Positions 43,843 through 53,824 of a stretch of 53,824 bases of DNA are shown here, one piece after another; position 1 is the stretch's first letter, and every line of letters begins with the position of its first letter. The DNA comes from Cerioporus squamosus (taxonomy: Eukaryota; Basidiomycota; Agaricomycetes; Polyporales; Polyporaceae). Under the pieces are notes generated by a model, which did not search any database, was not told where the DNA came from, and worked only from the letters and a program-made list of their open reading frames with translations. The DNA is taken from NCBI GenBank assembly GCA_022592435.1, contig JABYQS010000219.1, forward strand, positions 1 to 53,824, written 5' to 3'. The position numbers and the translations under genes are program-made.

Positions 43843-46239
43843 ATGACGTACTATAGGCTGACTTCGGTTCTCCCCCTGGCCTTCGCAAGCATTGCGTTGT
43901 GCGCCTCTCCTTTGCACGATGTATGCCCGTCCATCTCTCCAACTATCGCGCCGACTAACGATAATTCGCAGGGCGGCTCTCAGATCCAGTGGGGACCATG
44001 CGATCCCTCCGTCGTGAACGACACTTCCCTCTCATGCGGCTTCCTGGAAGTTCCGCTGGACTACCAGGATCCATCCGTCGGAAATGCGCGCCTGGCCATT
44101 GTCAAGGTGAATGCGACCGGAGAGCGTCGTGGATCGCTCCTCTTCAATCCCGGTCAGTTACCACATACTTAAACATTGACAAGGTCGCTGATACAGAGGC
44201 CGTTGCAGGAGGACCTGGCGGTTCTGGGCTTGGGACACTCGTCGAGAACAAGGAGCTGCTACTCGCACTCACCGGCGGCGTGTACGACGTCGTGAGCTGG
44301 GATCCGCGAGGTGTCGGGAACTTAACCACGTTAGTGCCGTCATTGCTTACCTTACGCATTGAGCGTCACTCACAACGCTCCTCTGTAGCCCCGGAGAGAT
44401 ATTCTGCTTCGACAGTCTCGCAGAGTTCACCTCTTTCTACAATGGGACGATCGAGCTCACTGGGATTGAGGAGACCGGGAACTTTACAGACCCCACTGAC
44501 GTGCAGACGCTCCTCGCGCAAGGCCCGACCATGCAGAAGAAGTACGAGAGCTCGGACAGAAGTGCTTAAATTCTCCAAGCGGCAAGTACCTCAAGTACGT
44601 CGGGACCTCCGCAGCAGTTCGCGACATGGTTTCCATCGCGAACGTACTCGACGGCGCCGATGCCCCGATCAACTACCTCGGCGTGTCTTATGGAACATTG
44701 ATTGGCTCTTGGTTTGTGAACAGTGAGTGTCTTTACGTCCTTCCTTCGAAAGTCGCAACTGATGTTCATGAACACCAGTGTTTCCGGAGGTAGGAATGCC
44801 CTTCAATCGCCAGCGGTCGAGGCTGACTCTCGGATTCAGCGTGTTGGGAGAGTCATCCTGGATGCAGTGCTAGACCCTATCGCATTCGCCACACAGGACC
44901 CGGCCCTGGTGAGGCTCTTCTCTGAATTGCCATCTTGCATTTGCACGCATACTGACGAGCTAGGTTTGGATTCTATAGTCATTCTCAAACCAACTCGTAT
45001 CCGTAGATACCATCTACAAGGCGCTGATCACCGGGTGTGCGCTCACAGGGCCGGCGGGGTGCGCCGCCGCCTCAGAGGGCGACGGTCCGCTCGATATTGA
45101 CGCAAAGGTCCAGGCGCTGCTGAACGCTGCCTACAATGCTACCAAGGTCAACGCTTCCGTCCCTATCACGTCGGGCAATATCCGAGGTGAGTGCCGCCTG
45201 GTGTGAAGATAGCGAGAGGGATGGTTCGCTGACTCCGTATGGATTGCAGCGCATCTATACGTAGAGATGTACAGCCCAGCGGACTGGTCCAACCTGGTGA
45301 ACGAAGACTACCCACAGATCGTGCAGATCGTCAACGGAGAGGCACCTGCGAACGCATCACGGCCTCTCAGCAGGAGGTACAAAGACCTGAATCGCCGCAA
45401 CCCGTACGTTCACTGAGATCCTTGCGCTGGCCGCTCTGACAATTATCGGGTACTGCAGATTGGTCAAGCGTGGCTCTGAGTCGAACGATAGCCCGTCCTA
45501 CACTGATAGCGCCATTTACTGCGGGGACAGCATCGACGCGCGTGGTACGACAATGGAAGAGGTGTTCAAGCACATCATACCCACCGCCCGTAACGTGTCG
45601 CACATCTGTCAGTTTTCCTTTAATTGCCCACGAGTGGTCGCAGCTAATTCAGACTTCGCGCGTAGTTGGCTCCATATGGCCTATCCTGTTCTACAGGTGC
45701 TCGTCTTGGCCCGTCCGGTCTGTCGAGAGATACCAAGGCCCGTTCAACAAGAAGCTTGCAAACAAGATTCTCATCGCGTCGAATACTGTCAGTATCAGCG
45801 AGGATCACCCCGCGCGCCTTTGATACTGACTCTTGCACGGTGCAGTTTGACCCGGTCACCCCGCTCCCCGCTGCCGAGAGAGTCGCTGGTCTCCTCGGGC
45901 AAGACGCAGTGCTGGTTCGGCAGAATGGCTTTGGGGTACGTCGGAAGTTCAACTTCGTCCTTGGGGAAGTCGACTCATGCAATGGGCTGATTCGAAGCAC
46001 CCTACCGTCACTGCACCGTCTGCATGCATGAACGATATATTCATTGCGTACATGACGAACAGAACGGTAAGTCGTTGACATCTCTTCGCCAGAGACATGC
46101 AAGTTGGAACTTACGTGTACGCTTCGTTCGCAGCTCCCTGCCAACGACACGGTGTGCGAGGTTGATGCGGATTTCGAGGTCTTCGATGGCGTCAACACTG
46201 CGGATATTTTGGCCCACATTCCCAGCACAGATGTCTAGA
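43843..46239 (+). pseudogene. TAP-like alpha/beta hydrolase (copy D), single-base frameshift
   Basis: The closest relative of copy A. ATG 43843 starts MTYYRLTSVLPLAFASIALC (signal peptide). It retains QIQWGPCDPSVVNDTSLSCG, GGPGGSGLGTL, YDVVSWDPRGVGNL, the elbow NYLGVSYGTLIGSW, GPLDIDAKVQALL, SWPVRSVERYQGPF, DPVTPLPAAERV and a C-terminus ending PSTDV at TAG 46237. In the exon before the nucleophile elbow, copy A reads KKYEELGQKCLNSPNGKYLK. Copy D lacks one base in GAGGAG near 44547, so its frame becomes KKYESSDRSA and stops. Aligned over the same stretch it is 47 nt against 48 in copy A. The rest of the gene is open in the expected frames, so inactivation is recent or the base is a sequencing error. 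Confidence 0.85.
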
Positions 46240-46388
46240 GCTCGGGTGTCTATTCGGCGAGAAGAGCATAGTGGATTCAACGCTCTCGCGGACACAGACT
46301 ACCACATGGTTCGAGTCAAAGAAACAATACATGTGAATCTCCTACAAGCCTCATCGAAACAGAGAAAATGCTACGGACCAACATGATA

Positions 46389-46857
46389 TCATAATAGAAG
46401 TCGTAACAAGCCACGTTCATACTCAACAGGGGTGTGATGGATACCGATACTAGTCGAAGGACAAATGGAAAGTTGGCTCTTTACCAGCTGTTCAAACGAA
46501 GTCGCTGAGCTTTCGAATGCATACCGTGCCGAGTCCTGTGAGGCTGCCGACAGCGTCCGTCCATCCGGAGAGAACACTGCGTGCAAAATCGCGCCGCTGT
46601 CCTCAAACGTCACAGCGCACGTTCCGTTGCTGCGGTTCCACAGTCGCACCGTGCCGTCTTCCAATGCACAAGCAATGTACTTGCCGTCGGGTGAGAACGC
46701 GGCGTTGCTGACCCTGTTGGCGCGGCCGTTGATCTCGAGGATATGCTCGTTGCTGAATGAGTCGCAGACCTGTACACCCGAGCCGTCCAACGGCAACATG
46801 ATCTGCTTCCCATCCCCAGAGAATGCAAGGACCCTCTGTTAAGACTGTGCGTGCCAA
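46389..46857 (-). pseudogene. WD40-repeat gene fragment (3' end only)
   Basis: Minus-strand sequence encodes the last three blades of the WD40 protein at 18097-19167: FSGDGKQIMLPLDGSGVQV, AAFSPDGKYIACALEDGTVR with LWNRSNGTCAVTF, and AVFSPDGRTLSAASQDS. It then loses a base relative to the intact copy (GGCATGGTATGC there, CACGGTATGC here), so the ending becomes ARYAFESSATSFEQ instead of MVCIRRLSNFV. The 5' two-thirds of the gene are missing, cut at the border with repeat DNA at about 46858. Like its counterpart it is tail-to-tail with a TAP-like hydrolase. Confidence 0.8.
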
Positions 46858-47588
46858 GTCAAACTTCGGAGGGAAGTCCGAAGTCCGAAGTCCGAAGGCA
46901 GCGCGGGGGTGAAGACTTTGGCGAAGTTATTGACCAATGCCCTGAGGAGACGCAAGTTGTCTTCTATTTGCAAAGGGACAGAACTCCGGAGTTTATACCG
47001 GAGTAAGCAACGAAGGAGGAAGTCAAGCAGAGAGAGAACCAGAGGGTCAGAAGCGGAGAGACCAAAATTGGAAGACAGAGGTCGGGGTCAGAGGTCGGAG
47101 GTCAGAAGTCTGGATGGAGGTGCAGACGAGTTAAGAAGAGAATACAATGGATTGAGTTGTTGATACCGAGAAGGATAAGAGGGAAGTAAACGAGATATCA
47201 GAACTGAGGTCTAAGGGAGAATACAAGCAGGCTTAAATACTAAAGTCCGGAGGTCCGAAAGGGGTAAGCTAAAAGTAGAGACAGGAGTCGGAGTCCGGTG
47301 CCAAGGCGGAAGCAAGTAAGTAGCCAATAGGAATGGAGGCAAGTGCGGATACAAGTGGATACAAGCGCGGATACAAACGGGTAATACTATGGGACTGATG
47401 AGGTGATCGGAGTCCGAGGGAGACGGATAGTAAGGGGTAAGTATCGTAGTAAGGATGAGTCATAACAAAGGAATGAGGAAGTAAGTATGAGTCAACGGAC
47501 GAACCAGAGTCCGGTCGGAGTTGAGACCGGAGTTGGGTGACTTGGAGCACGGGATGTAAAGGACATCTGTGATGAAGTCTGAACCTGT
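46858..47588. repeat. Purine-rich repetitive sequence
   Basis: A strongly AG-biased plus strand with short tandem units such as GTCCGAA repeated three times (46875-46897) and GGTCGGGGTCAGAGGTCGGA-like iterations near 47085. It has no coding capacity. It is probably a decayed transposon or satellite-like DNA adjoining the LTR remnant. Confidence 0.6.
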
Positions 47589-48169
47589 GAAGGCAAGTCG
47601 TAACGACTAGCAGACGAGTGGACAACACGAGTCCTCAGTCAGTAGAGCAAAAGACTGATAGCATAGACACAAGTACCTAGCAGACGAGTGGACAACACGA
47701 GCTACAAAGTACTTGTAAGTAAAGCATAAGTAAGCATAGGTAGGCAAGTACTTACTCCTCAGTCAGTAGAGCAAAAGACTGAGGAGACGAAGCCCAAGAG
47801 TCCCTCCTTATATACTGTGTCTGGAGTAGCATGAGTAAGCGACAGAAAGGAGAGCATAATGCTGTCTGAGTCAGAACAAGTAGGGATGACTCAGACGATG
47901 ACGAAGGATGACGAAGATACGACAAATACGAGGTCACAAGGGCATGTCTAGTACAGCCCAGAGATATCTAGAAAGAACTAGAAAGGTCTGGAGCGTTGCA
48001 GAACGCACTGGAATGGACTGGAAACAAAGAGAAGCCAGGTAACCACATGGTTTCGTACAACGTACCCTAAAAGGAAAGGAAGAAGCATAGCCTAAGATCT
48101 AATCGTAAGAGGCTGTGCCCATAGCACCTAATGCGCAACTAATGTCCATAGTCCATGGTAAGTTCAACA
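47589..48169 (-). repeat. Probable 3' long terminal repeat of a Copia element
   Basis: On the minus strand the sequence after the Copia RNase H reads a purine tract (ACGAGTGGGAG) and then TGTTGAACTTACC, the usual start of a 3' LTR, at 48169. A TATA box (GTATATAAGG, about 47810-47820) and a 10-bp stem hairpin (47755-47786) fit U3 and R regions. A CA terminus near 47589 (TTCACA) is a plausible end, giving about 580 bp. The 3' border is tentative. Confidence 0.55.
47608..47786. repeat. Direct repeats and hairpin within the LTR
   Basis: The block TAGCAGACGAGTGGACAACA occurs at about 47609 and 47678. The block CCTCAGTCAGTAGAGCAAAA occurs at about 47633 and 47757. The second copy of the latter closes a perfect inverted repeat CTCCTCAGTC / GACTGAGGAG with a 12-nt loop. 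Confidence 0.8.
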
Positions 48170-48678
48170 CTCCCACTCGTTCAAGACACGGAGGTAACGA
48201 GACCCGAATTTGCCACGAAGTACTCCATGACGTGCAGTGAGCATTCTTAGTCAACGGATCTGCCAGATTCTCCTCACTAGGAATAGCATAGATGTCCATG
48301 TTTGGAGTCTCGGCATATTCGCGTACGAAGTGGTAGTGCGTCGTGACGTGCTTACAACGCCGGTCGACGGCTGGGTTCAACGCAAGGTGAATAGCACCAT
48401 GGTTGTCGACGCACATCGGCGTAGCCGAGCCCATGTCATCCCCTAACTCATCGCCAACATCCTAAGCCACATCATCTGACGAGCAGTGTCTGAGGCCGCC
48501 TTGTACTCTGCCTCAGTGGATGAGAGAGAGACGGTCTGTTGACGTCGAGATGCCCAAGACACGGCACCTCCTGCCATCAGGAAGATGAAAGCGGTCTGCG
48601 AATGCCAATTGTCGCGATCTTCTGCCAGTCTGAATCGGAATACGCGATCAGGCCAGCATTAGATGCACCGTCATATTC
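48099..48678 (-). pseudogene. Ty1/Copia polyprotein, RNase H C-terminal remnant
   Basis: Minus-strand frames encode the end of a Copia pol: AYSDSDWQK, then GGAVSWASRRQQTVSLSSTE with AEYKAASDTARQMMWLRML, then a frameshift and stop, then MCVDNHGAIHLALNPAVDRR, HVTTHYHFVREYAE, and EENLADPLTKNAH. These are the diagnostic RNase H blocks (DSDW, STEAEY, DN-AI, H---HFIRE, ADxLTK). The element is cut at 48678 by the polyT tract of the LINE, so the rest of Copia should lie beyond the LINE 5' end outside the window. Confidence 0.85.
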
Positions 48679-48706
48679 TTTTTTTTTTTTTTTTTTTTTT
48701 TTTTTT
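48679..48706 (-). other. PolyA tail of the LINE (28-T tract)
   Basis: An uninterrupted run of 28 T on the plus strand marks the 3' terminus of the minus-strand LINE and the insertion point in the Copia RNase H. The long pure run argues for a fairly recent insertion. Confidence 0.9.
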
Positions 48707-49265
48707 CTTTGAATCCTCGTTTATTGCCCTTGAGGGCCGAGCCCTATGGTAGGCAGAACACTACACGATAACTACTGGAGACGACGAGGCGAAGGGGGTG
48801 GGGTATGCTGATCATGGGTAGGGGGGAGGGAAAGGGAATGAGTGCTGGGGCGATGCAGCGGGCCATTAGGAACTGGGGGATGTACAGTAGGAGGAGAGAG
48901 TCGAGAAGGATACTACGAGAGAGCAATAGAGAGATGAACTAAACTAGGGCTCACCCGGTCGACGGTCGCAGCACTTGGCCATTCAAGGCAGGAGAGTAGG
49001 TTATAAACCTGCCGCCCCTTAATCACGGGAGTGCTCCGTTGGGCTTCTGCCTCTTTGAGGCGGCAGGAGTACGCGAGTAAAGGCGTCCCCGCCCCGCGTC
49101 CGAACTCCCCCATCTCCAGTGCAGGAGTGCGCCGCTGGCGTGGCCATACACTGCACAACTACAGGACTGCATGCAATGGCTGGACAGAGAGAACTAGAAG
49201 AGGAGGCGAGACAGAGACAGAGTGAAGTCAGCGAGCGAGTAAGTGGCATGAGGATAAGGGAAAGC

Positions 49266-52260
49266 TCAATCATCGTTGTCGTCTGCTGGAGGGACCACAA
49301 TCTCGCCAAAAACGCTGCGGAGTCGACCAGTGGCATTGACAAAGGCGAAGAGCGGGCGAAGGCCATCCTTGCTGTTGAGGAGGACCAACAGCTTGCGACC
49401 GGTGAAGCCGAGAGGGGCGAAATGGACAGCGCGATGGAGGGAGTATGTCGGGCAGGCGAGGAGGAAGTGCTCCACGGTTTCGCAGCTTCACCACAGGAGG
49501 GACAGGTCGGGGAGAGTGTTTTGCCAATGTGTGCGAGGTAGGGCTGCAGAGGGACATGGTTTGTGCGAAGCTGGAGGAGCAGGTTAGCATGTCGACGGGG
49601 AAGGGCGGCGATCATCTTGGGGTACTTCTTGGAGGGCATTGAGCGGTCGATGGTGGCCATGCGCATGCCCCGCTGCGAGGTCTGCCAGCGGAGCTTCGCA
49701 CGACGATCCAGCTCAGCTTTGAAGTTCTGCCGTGCCCGCGACGCACTCAGCGGCAGTACCTTCCGAAGCTGCTTAGGAAGCTGCGGGGCCGGTGACGACC
49801 GGCCCCGGGCAGCCTCCTTCGCCGCCTCGTCTGCCGCTTCATTGCCAGCAATGTCGCTATGGCCGGGCACCCAACGAAGCGTGATGCGCAGCCCCGGACG
49901 GGCAGCCTTGAGCGCCTTCACCTGCTCATGGAAGATGTCAGTGAGGTAGCGGCCTGCAGCAGGGGAGCGCAGCGTGGAGGCCTGGATTGCCGCAGTATTG
50001 TCCAGCGCCAGAGAGGCGCGCCGTGTACAGCGCGTCTCTGTGCGAAGCAGCTCGAGCCCGAGCACCGTCGCCGCCAACTCGGCCTCATACACGGTGTGCC
50101 GCTCTGAGGGACCGAGGTGGAGGTGAAGGACTCGGGGACGAGCACGCCCCGGTGCATAGAGAATCGCCGCAGCGCCCACTCCACCGTCCACATCCGAGCC
50201 ATCCGTGTAGATACGGTACGCTCCGTCCTGCGCCCAACGTCGGTCGTCCTCCTCTGCTGCTGCTCGGTCCCTGTTGACATGGACGCGGTGTAGTGGCTTC
50301 CAGCGAGGGGGCAGCCGCACCGGGCGGATCTTCTCTGTGTGCGCGTAGTCGAGGAAGGGGCGGTAAGCGTCGAGGAGCTCATGAAGGGAGGAGGTATGTC
50401 GCTGGACAAGCCGTCGCCCTGCTCGACGGACGTGAGGTGCAAGGGGATGGGATTCAGGGAGGGTGCAGAGGCGGACGGCAGCGCGGTGGCAGAGCTTGTC
50501 GACGAGAAGATCGAAGGGGAGGAGCTGTGCATGGGCCTGGAGAGCATCTGTGGGCGACGAGCGCAGCGCGCCAGTCATCACCAGTAGTGCCTGCCGCTGT
50601 ATCATCCCCAGCCGTCGGATGTTGCCCACTGATCCACGCCTCTTCTTGCGACGTGGGGGCAGACGCACTGGTGTGAGGAAAGTGTCAGCTGCGTACAACA
50701 TGCTGGGCACCACAACAGAGAGATAAAGCCGCCGCACAACGGCGAGGGTCAAACCATTACGCGCGGTGGCCAGCCTGCGCACCAAAGCCACCAGACGGCT
50801 GCCTTTTGCATAGGCAAAAGCGACGTGTTGGCGGAACTTGAGGTCTTGATCGACCAGAACCCCAAGGAACCTGTGGTGGTCAGAGGGAGGGATGACAGTG
50901 CCATCCAAGAGCACCAGAGGGGGTCCAAGGCCACCAATATGCCAGGGCTGTGACTTGCAATTCAAGAGGCCGAATTTGTCGATTGAGAAGTCCGAGTTGT
51001 GGGCACGCGACCAGTCGAGTGCCCCACCATTACGCTCCATGAACTGGCGTATCTTGGCATGGCAGGCAGCATGTGTCTTGCCAGTAACGACAAGCGCAAT
51101 GTCGTCCATTGAACCCACTGCCAGCTCGCCGCCTTTGACATTGGCACTGTCGATCAGGTCCGAGTTGTAGAAGGCATACAGGATCACCGACAGAGGGCAA
51201 CCCTGATTGATTCCACTGAGGATGGGAAAGAGGTCGGTGGTGTAGTCATCGAACTTGAGTCGAGTCTGACGCCCCGATAGCTTGACCCGGAGCCAGTTGA
51301 CATACTCTGCCGGTACACCCCGAGAGCGCAAGTTGTGATAGAGCCGCTCGGGGGTCGCGGCAGGGAATGCCGACTTGATGTCCAGGAAGACTACCGAAGC
51401 GACATGCCCTCGCCGCCATGCATCCTTCACCGTTTTGTTGACAAGGTGGAGGGAGTCGGTTGTCGTCCGCCTGCTCGTCCTCCAAACTGCATGTTCGCTA
51501 GAAGAGAACTCTTTCAGCCTCAAAAACTAGCACATCTGCGACACACCGGGAGAGAATCTCGACATGCAGTTCAGCAGTGCGATCGGGCGCCATGCCTTAG
51601 CTACTGTGTAGTCTGTCTTGCCAGGCTTCTGCAACACGACCGTGTCGGAGACTCTCCAGCGATCCGGGTAGTAGTGAAGCGTGAACGTCGCTCGAAAGAG
51701 GATACCTAGAACAGGGGTCAGTGTGTCGACACAGTTCTTGTATACCTCGTTCGGGATGGTGTCCGGGCCCGGGGCCTTGAAGCCTCGCAGGGCACAGATG
51801 GCTTGCCGGACTGGTCGTCGGTGATGGGTCGAACGTGAAACGAGGCTTGGGGTACGGTCCGGAAGGGATGTGGTGCAGTGCCAGGAGGAGGAAGAATGTT
51901 TCTGTGGAACTCCAACCCTTGTCAGCATTCGAGTTGAGAGTAGTGGGCTGGCCTGTAGCCATCCACCGCCTTGATCGGTGGAATGCGAGCATTACCACAA
52001 TCTGTGGCACCCTTCTTCAGGAAGCGGTGGCATCCCAGATGTCTTCGCATCGACGGAGTCGATCCATGACTTCCAGTAGTCGTTCTTGGCTGCGCGGACA
52101 TGGTCAGTGGTAGCGGTTGCGGGAAGCGACGGTACTCAGCGTGCGCAGGATGCTGTCGGTCGTCACGATGCTGAATGAAAGCCGACACAATCCTCCTTCT
52201 CCCGGCGCATATCCCCGAGCTGCTTGGACCACCAGCGCTTGGTGTCGGTGTGTCGACCGT
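49266..52260 (-). pseudogene. LINE ORF2: reverse transcriptase and RNase H
   Basis: The RT N-terminal part (51930-51527, frame-shifted relative to the rest) has LRGFKAPGPDTIPNEVYKNC and VVLQKPGKTDYTVAKAWRPI with ALLNC. The main frame 51523-49490 continues with VVFLDIKSAFPAATPERLYH, GINQGCPLSVILYAFYNSDL, the catalytic box GSMDDIALVV (SMDD instead of the usual YADD), GVLVDQDLKF, and RNase H with YTDGSDVDGG, YEAELAATVLGL, LDNTAAI and VPGHSDIAGNEAADEAAKEA. Near 49485 another frame change leads into a terminal zinc-like motif CPSCGE-VEHFLLACPTYS and the true stop at 49266. At least two frameshifts are needed, so this is a decayed copy. Confidence 0.85.
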
Positions 52261-53211
52261 CATCGGAACTTGCTCCGCAATCGTCTCCTGTAGGTCCTCC
52301 ATAAGCTCGTCGAGCATCGTGTCGAACTCCGCCGGAGAAGTGACCGCGGCCGGGAACGCTCGCGCCTCGATCCGGGCAGCCAGCGCAGAGTCGAACTCCC
52401 CCAATCGACCTTTCGGAAGTTCCGACGCGCGCGCGGAGCCGCAGCAGCAGTGGGGACCTCGAAGACGGTCTGGATGGGTAGTGATCGGTGCGAGAGGGGC
52501 GAGAGGCGTAGTCCACAGCGCACTTCTGCATCCGCGACAGGATGCCGCGGGGTGCAGAAGACATTGTCGGGACGTGTGTGGTTCTTCGTCCGGGCATGTT
52601 CTAGGTCGGCAGTCCAGCGGGGGAGCGCCATCGCCAGGCCCATCGCATCTAGACAATCTGTGAGGACCTCGGCACGCTCGACGACGGTGTTAGTGAAGAG
52701 GTGTTCGTTACTGGGGTCGTCCCAGGCGCTGGTGATGGCGGTTGAAATCACCCAGCCACACCACCTGGTCATCTGAGTCGTCATCAGAGTCTCCGCCCGG
52801 AGCTCACGCGTAGCCCGGGCAGCCGCCTCGAAAGCGCGGTCGTGGTCGCAGTCGACATAAAGATTGAACAGGTGAACCGTGGCGGCGCCGGTGGTGCGGA
52901 TGGTGATTGCAGTGACGTCGGGGTGGTGGATAGAGATCGGGTTCCAGGCGTTAGTGGAGAGGCGGCTGCTGACGAGGAGAATGGAACGGGTGCGCGACGC
53001 TCCATCAGGCGTGGTGCACCGTGGGGTACACAACACGCCAGTGGGGAGGTCGCCCGGGCAAGGTTAAGGCGGTCGAGGAAAGGTTCCTGAATGCGATGAT
53101 ATCGTAGTCGGATGAGAAGACCTTGTTCAGCATGTCGTCGGAAGCGTGAAGGGACTTGTTGAGGTTCTGCTGCCATATGCGTAGAGTAGGATGTGGAGGG
53201 TGTGCTTCCAT
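52260..53211 (-). pseudogene. LINE ORF2: AP-type endonuclease domain
   Basis: The endonuclease N-terminus RIWQQNLNKSLHASDDMLNK with YDIIAFRN (an E of the usual 'QEP' replaced) starts at 53211. It shifts frame near 53030 into RSILLVSSRLSTNAWNPISI, VHLFNLYVDCDHDRAFE and the metal-site region RTKNHTRPDNVFC. A GD-N block reads WVISTAITSAWDDPS, where a frame change has erased GDFN-H. Several catalytic residues are therefore lost or out of frame. Confidence 0.75.
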
Positions 53212-53214
53212 TAG

Positions 53215-53824
53215 TCAATGCGCGGTGGGGGCGGGCGAGCGGGCTGGTGTGACGAAGCCATCAAGGCGTGACTGCTGCAAGGGGGCATGGGAGGGAGGTC
53301 GGCCTGCGTGAGCGGTGCTGGATCTGCGACCACACTGTGGGCGGGGAGGAGCACGCGCCAGCTCTTCCTCGTCGGACACCCACGTCTCCGGGTTGTCGGT
53401 TACAAAGAAGCGGAACCCAGCATCCACACGCCGCAGAGCAAGGGAGCGAACCCTTGCCCGCAGGACAGGGCAGGCCCGGTCCCAGGCCGCGTGGTTGTCA
53501 CCCGTGGCAGTTGGCGCAGCGGTACGCGGCCGGGTCCCGGACCTCGCACTGCGACGTGGGATGCTGGCCGGCGCAGGTAGCACAGGTATCGACCCTCGGC
53601 GGGGCACTCACGGGCGAAGTGGCCATCGTATCCCTGCACTTCGCACAGCGCTTCGCTCCTCCATGTCCCGGCGAACGAGGACACGGCGGCCGGCGAACGA
53701 AAGCCCCTTGAGCGCCACGTTCGCCTGCCGCACGTCGGTGATCGTGAGCAGCAGAAACGCTGTACCTGGCCAGGGAAACGCTTGGCCACAGGCTTGATCC
53801 AGTCCCGCCTACGATGGCGTTGCT
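53215..53824 (-). pseudogene. LINE ORF1 (gag-like), partial, with zinc knuckles
   Basis: The C-terminal part of a nucleic-acid-binding ORF1 protein. Three CCHC-type knuckles can be read, though not all in one frame: C-(AK)C then GYDGHFAREC after a frame change near 53640, CATCAGQHPTSQC at about 53570, and RCANCH with DNHAAWDRAC at about 53510. A Pro/Arg-rich tail ends near 53215. The start lies beyond the window. Confidence 0.7.

Larger units (their letters stand above)
43435..46845. repeat. Segmental duplication, arm 2 (hydrolase D + WD40 3' fragment)
   Basis: The inverted counterpart of 18815-22275. Homology starts in the hydrolase 5' flank, covers the whole gene and the tail-to-tail spacer, and stops inside the WD40 gene, where unrelated purine-rich repeat sequence begins at about 46858. 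Confidence 0.7.
48679..53824 (-). mobile_element. Tad-like LINE (non-LTR retrotransposon), 5' end beyond the window
   Basis: A minus-strand element of more than 5.1 kb. From its 3' end it has a polyA tail (28 T on the plus strand, 48679-48706), about 560 bp of 3' sequence after the ORF2 stop, RNase H, reverse transcriptase, apurinic endonuclease and a CCHC gag-like ORF1. The domain set (ORF1 with zinc knuckles; APE, RT and RNase H in ORF2) is that of fungal Tad1-clade LINEs. Several frameshifts show it is not active as read. It has inserted into a Copia element. Confidence 0.85.

Noticed and set aside
47608..47786. CRISPR-like direct repeats.
   Set aside because: Only two copies of each block, variable spacing, eukaryotic context, and a location in an LTR remnant.
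50293..50676. Plus-strand frames across the LINE.
   Set aside because: Antisense to the RT/RNase H coding region, whose protein motifs are unmistakable on the minus strand.

Overview
The window looks like nuclear DNA of a filamentous basidiomycete, probably an Agaricomycete. Genes are dense and intron-rich, with 50-65 bp GT-AG introns. The gene families are typical of that group: DUF6533 membrane protein, F-box/LRR-like protein, BTB protein, HET-domain protein, cytochrome P450s and secreted alpha/beta hydrolases with a TAP-like C-terminal domain. No prokaryotic operon, CRISPR array or tRNA gene was found.

Layout. 0-5 kb: an orphan first exon of a P450 (519-663, minus), then about 4 kb with no recognisable gene. 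4.8-9 kb: a DUF6533 protein (plus) converging on a complete P450 (minus). 11.3-12.2 kb: a secreted YcaC-like isochorismatase-fold hydrolase. 13.6-15.9 kb: two tandem small secreted Thr-rich repeat proteins, the second shortened at its C-terminus. 16.3-19.2 kb: an F-box gene interrupted by two identical, oppositely oriented 217-bp terminal-inverted-repeat elements, followed in the same frame by a WD40 ORF with no start codon. 19.4-21.8 kb: TAP-like hydrolase A (minus). 22.5-34.4 kb: a small conserved fungal protein, a HET protein, an MFS remnant, a damaged BTB gene, a coiled-coil protein and a C2H2 zinc-finger gene built from 150-nt exons. 34.7-35.6 kb: a kinase-like protein. 36.0-46.2 kb: TAP-like hydrolases B (minus), C (plus) and D (plus, frameshifted), with a decayed WD40 3' fragment beyond D. 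46.9-53.8 kb: repeats, namely an LTR/Copia remnant into which a Tad-like LINE has inserted in the minus orientation.

Most notable observation. The two 217-bp elements in the F-box gene each carry a donor-like GTAAAG in one terminal repeat and a branch-point-like CTTTACTGAT in the other, and each has a host AG just downstream. GT-AG splicing at these sites would remove 225 and 219 nt and keep the frame at both insertions, whatever the orientation. They look like introner-like elements, meaning a non-autonomous DNA transposon acting as a mobile intron. Other themes are a four-copy hydrolase family spread by inverted segmental duplication with visible decay of one copy, and several single-base frameshifts in otherwise conserved genes, which could be real decay or assembly errors.
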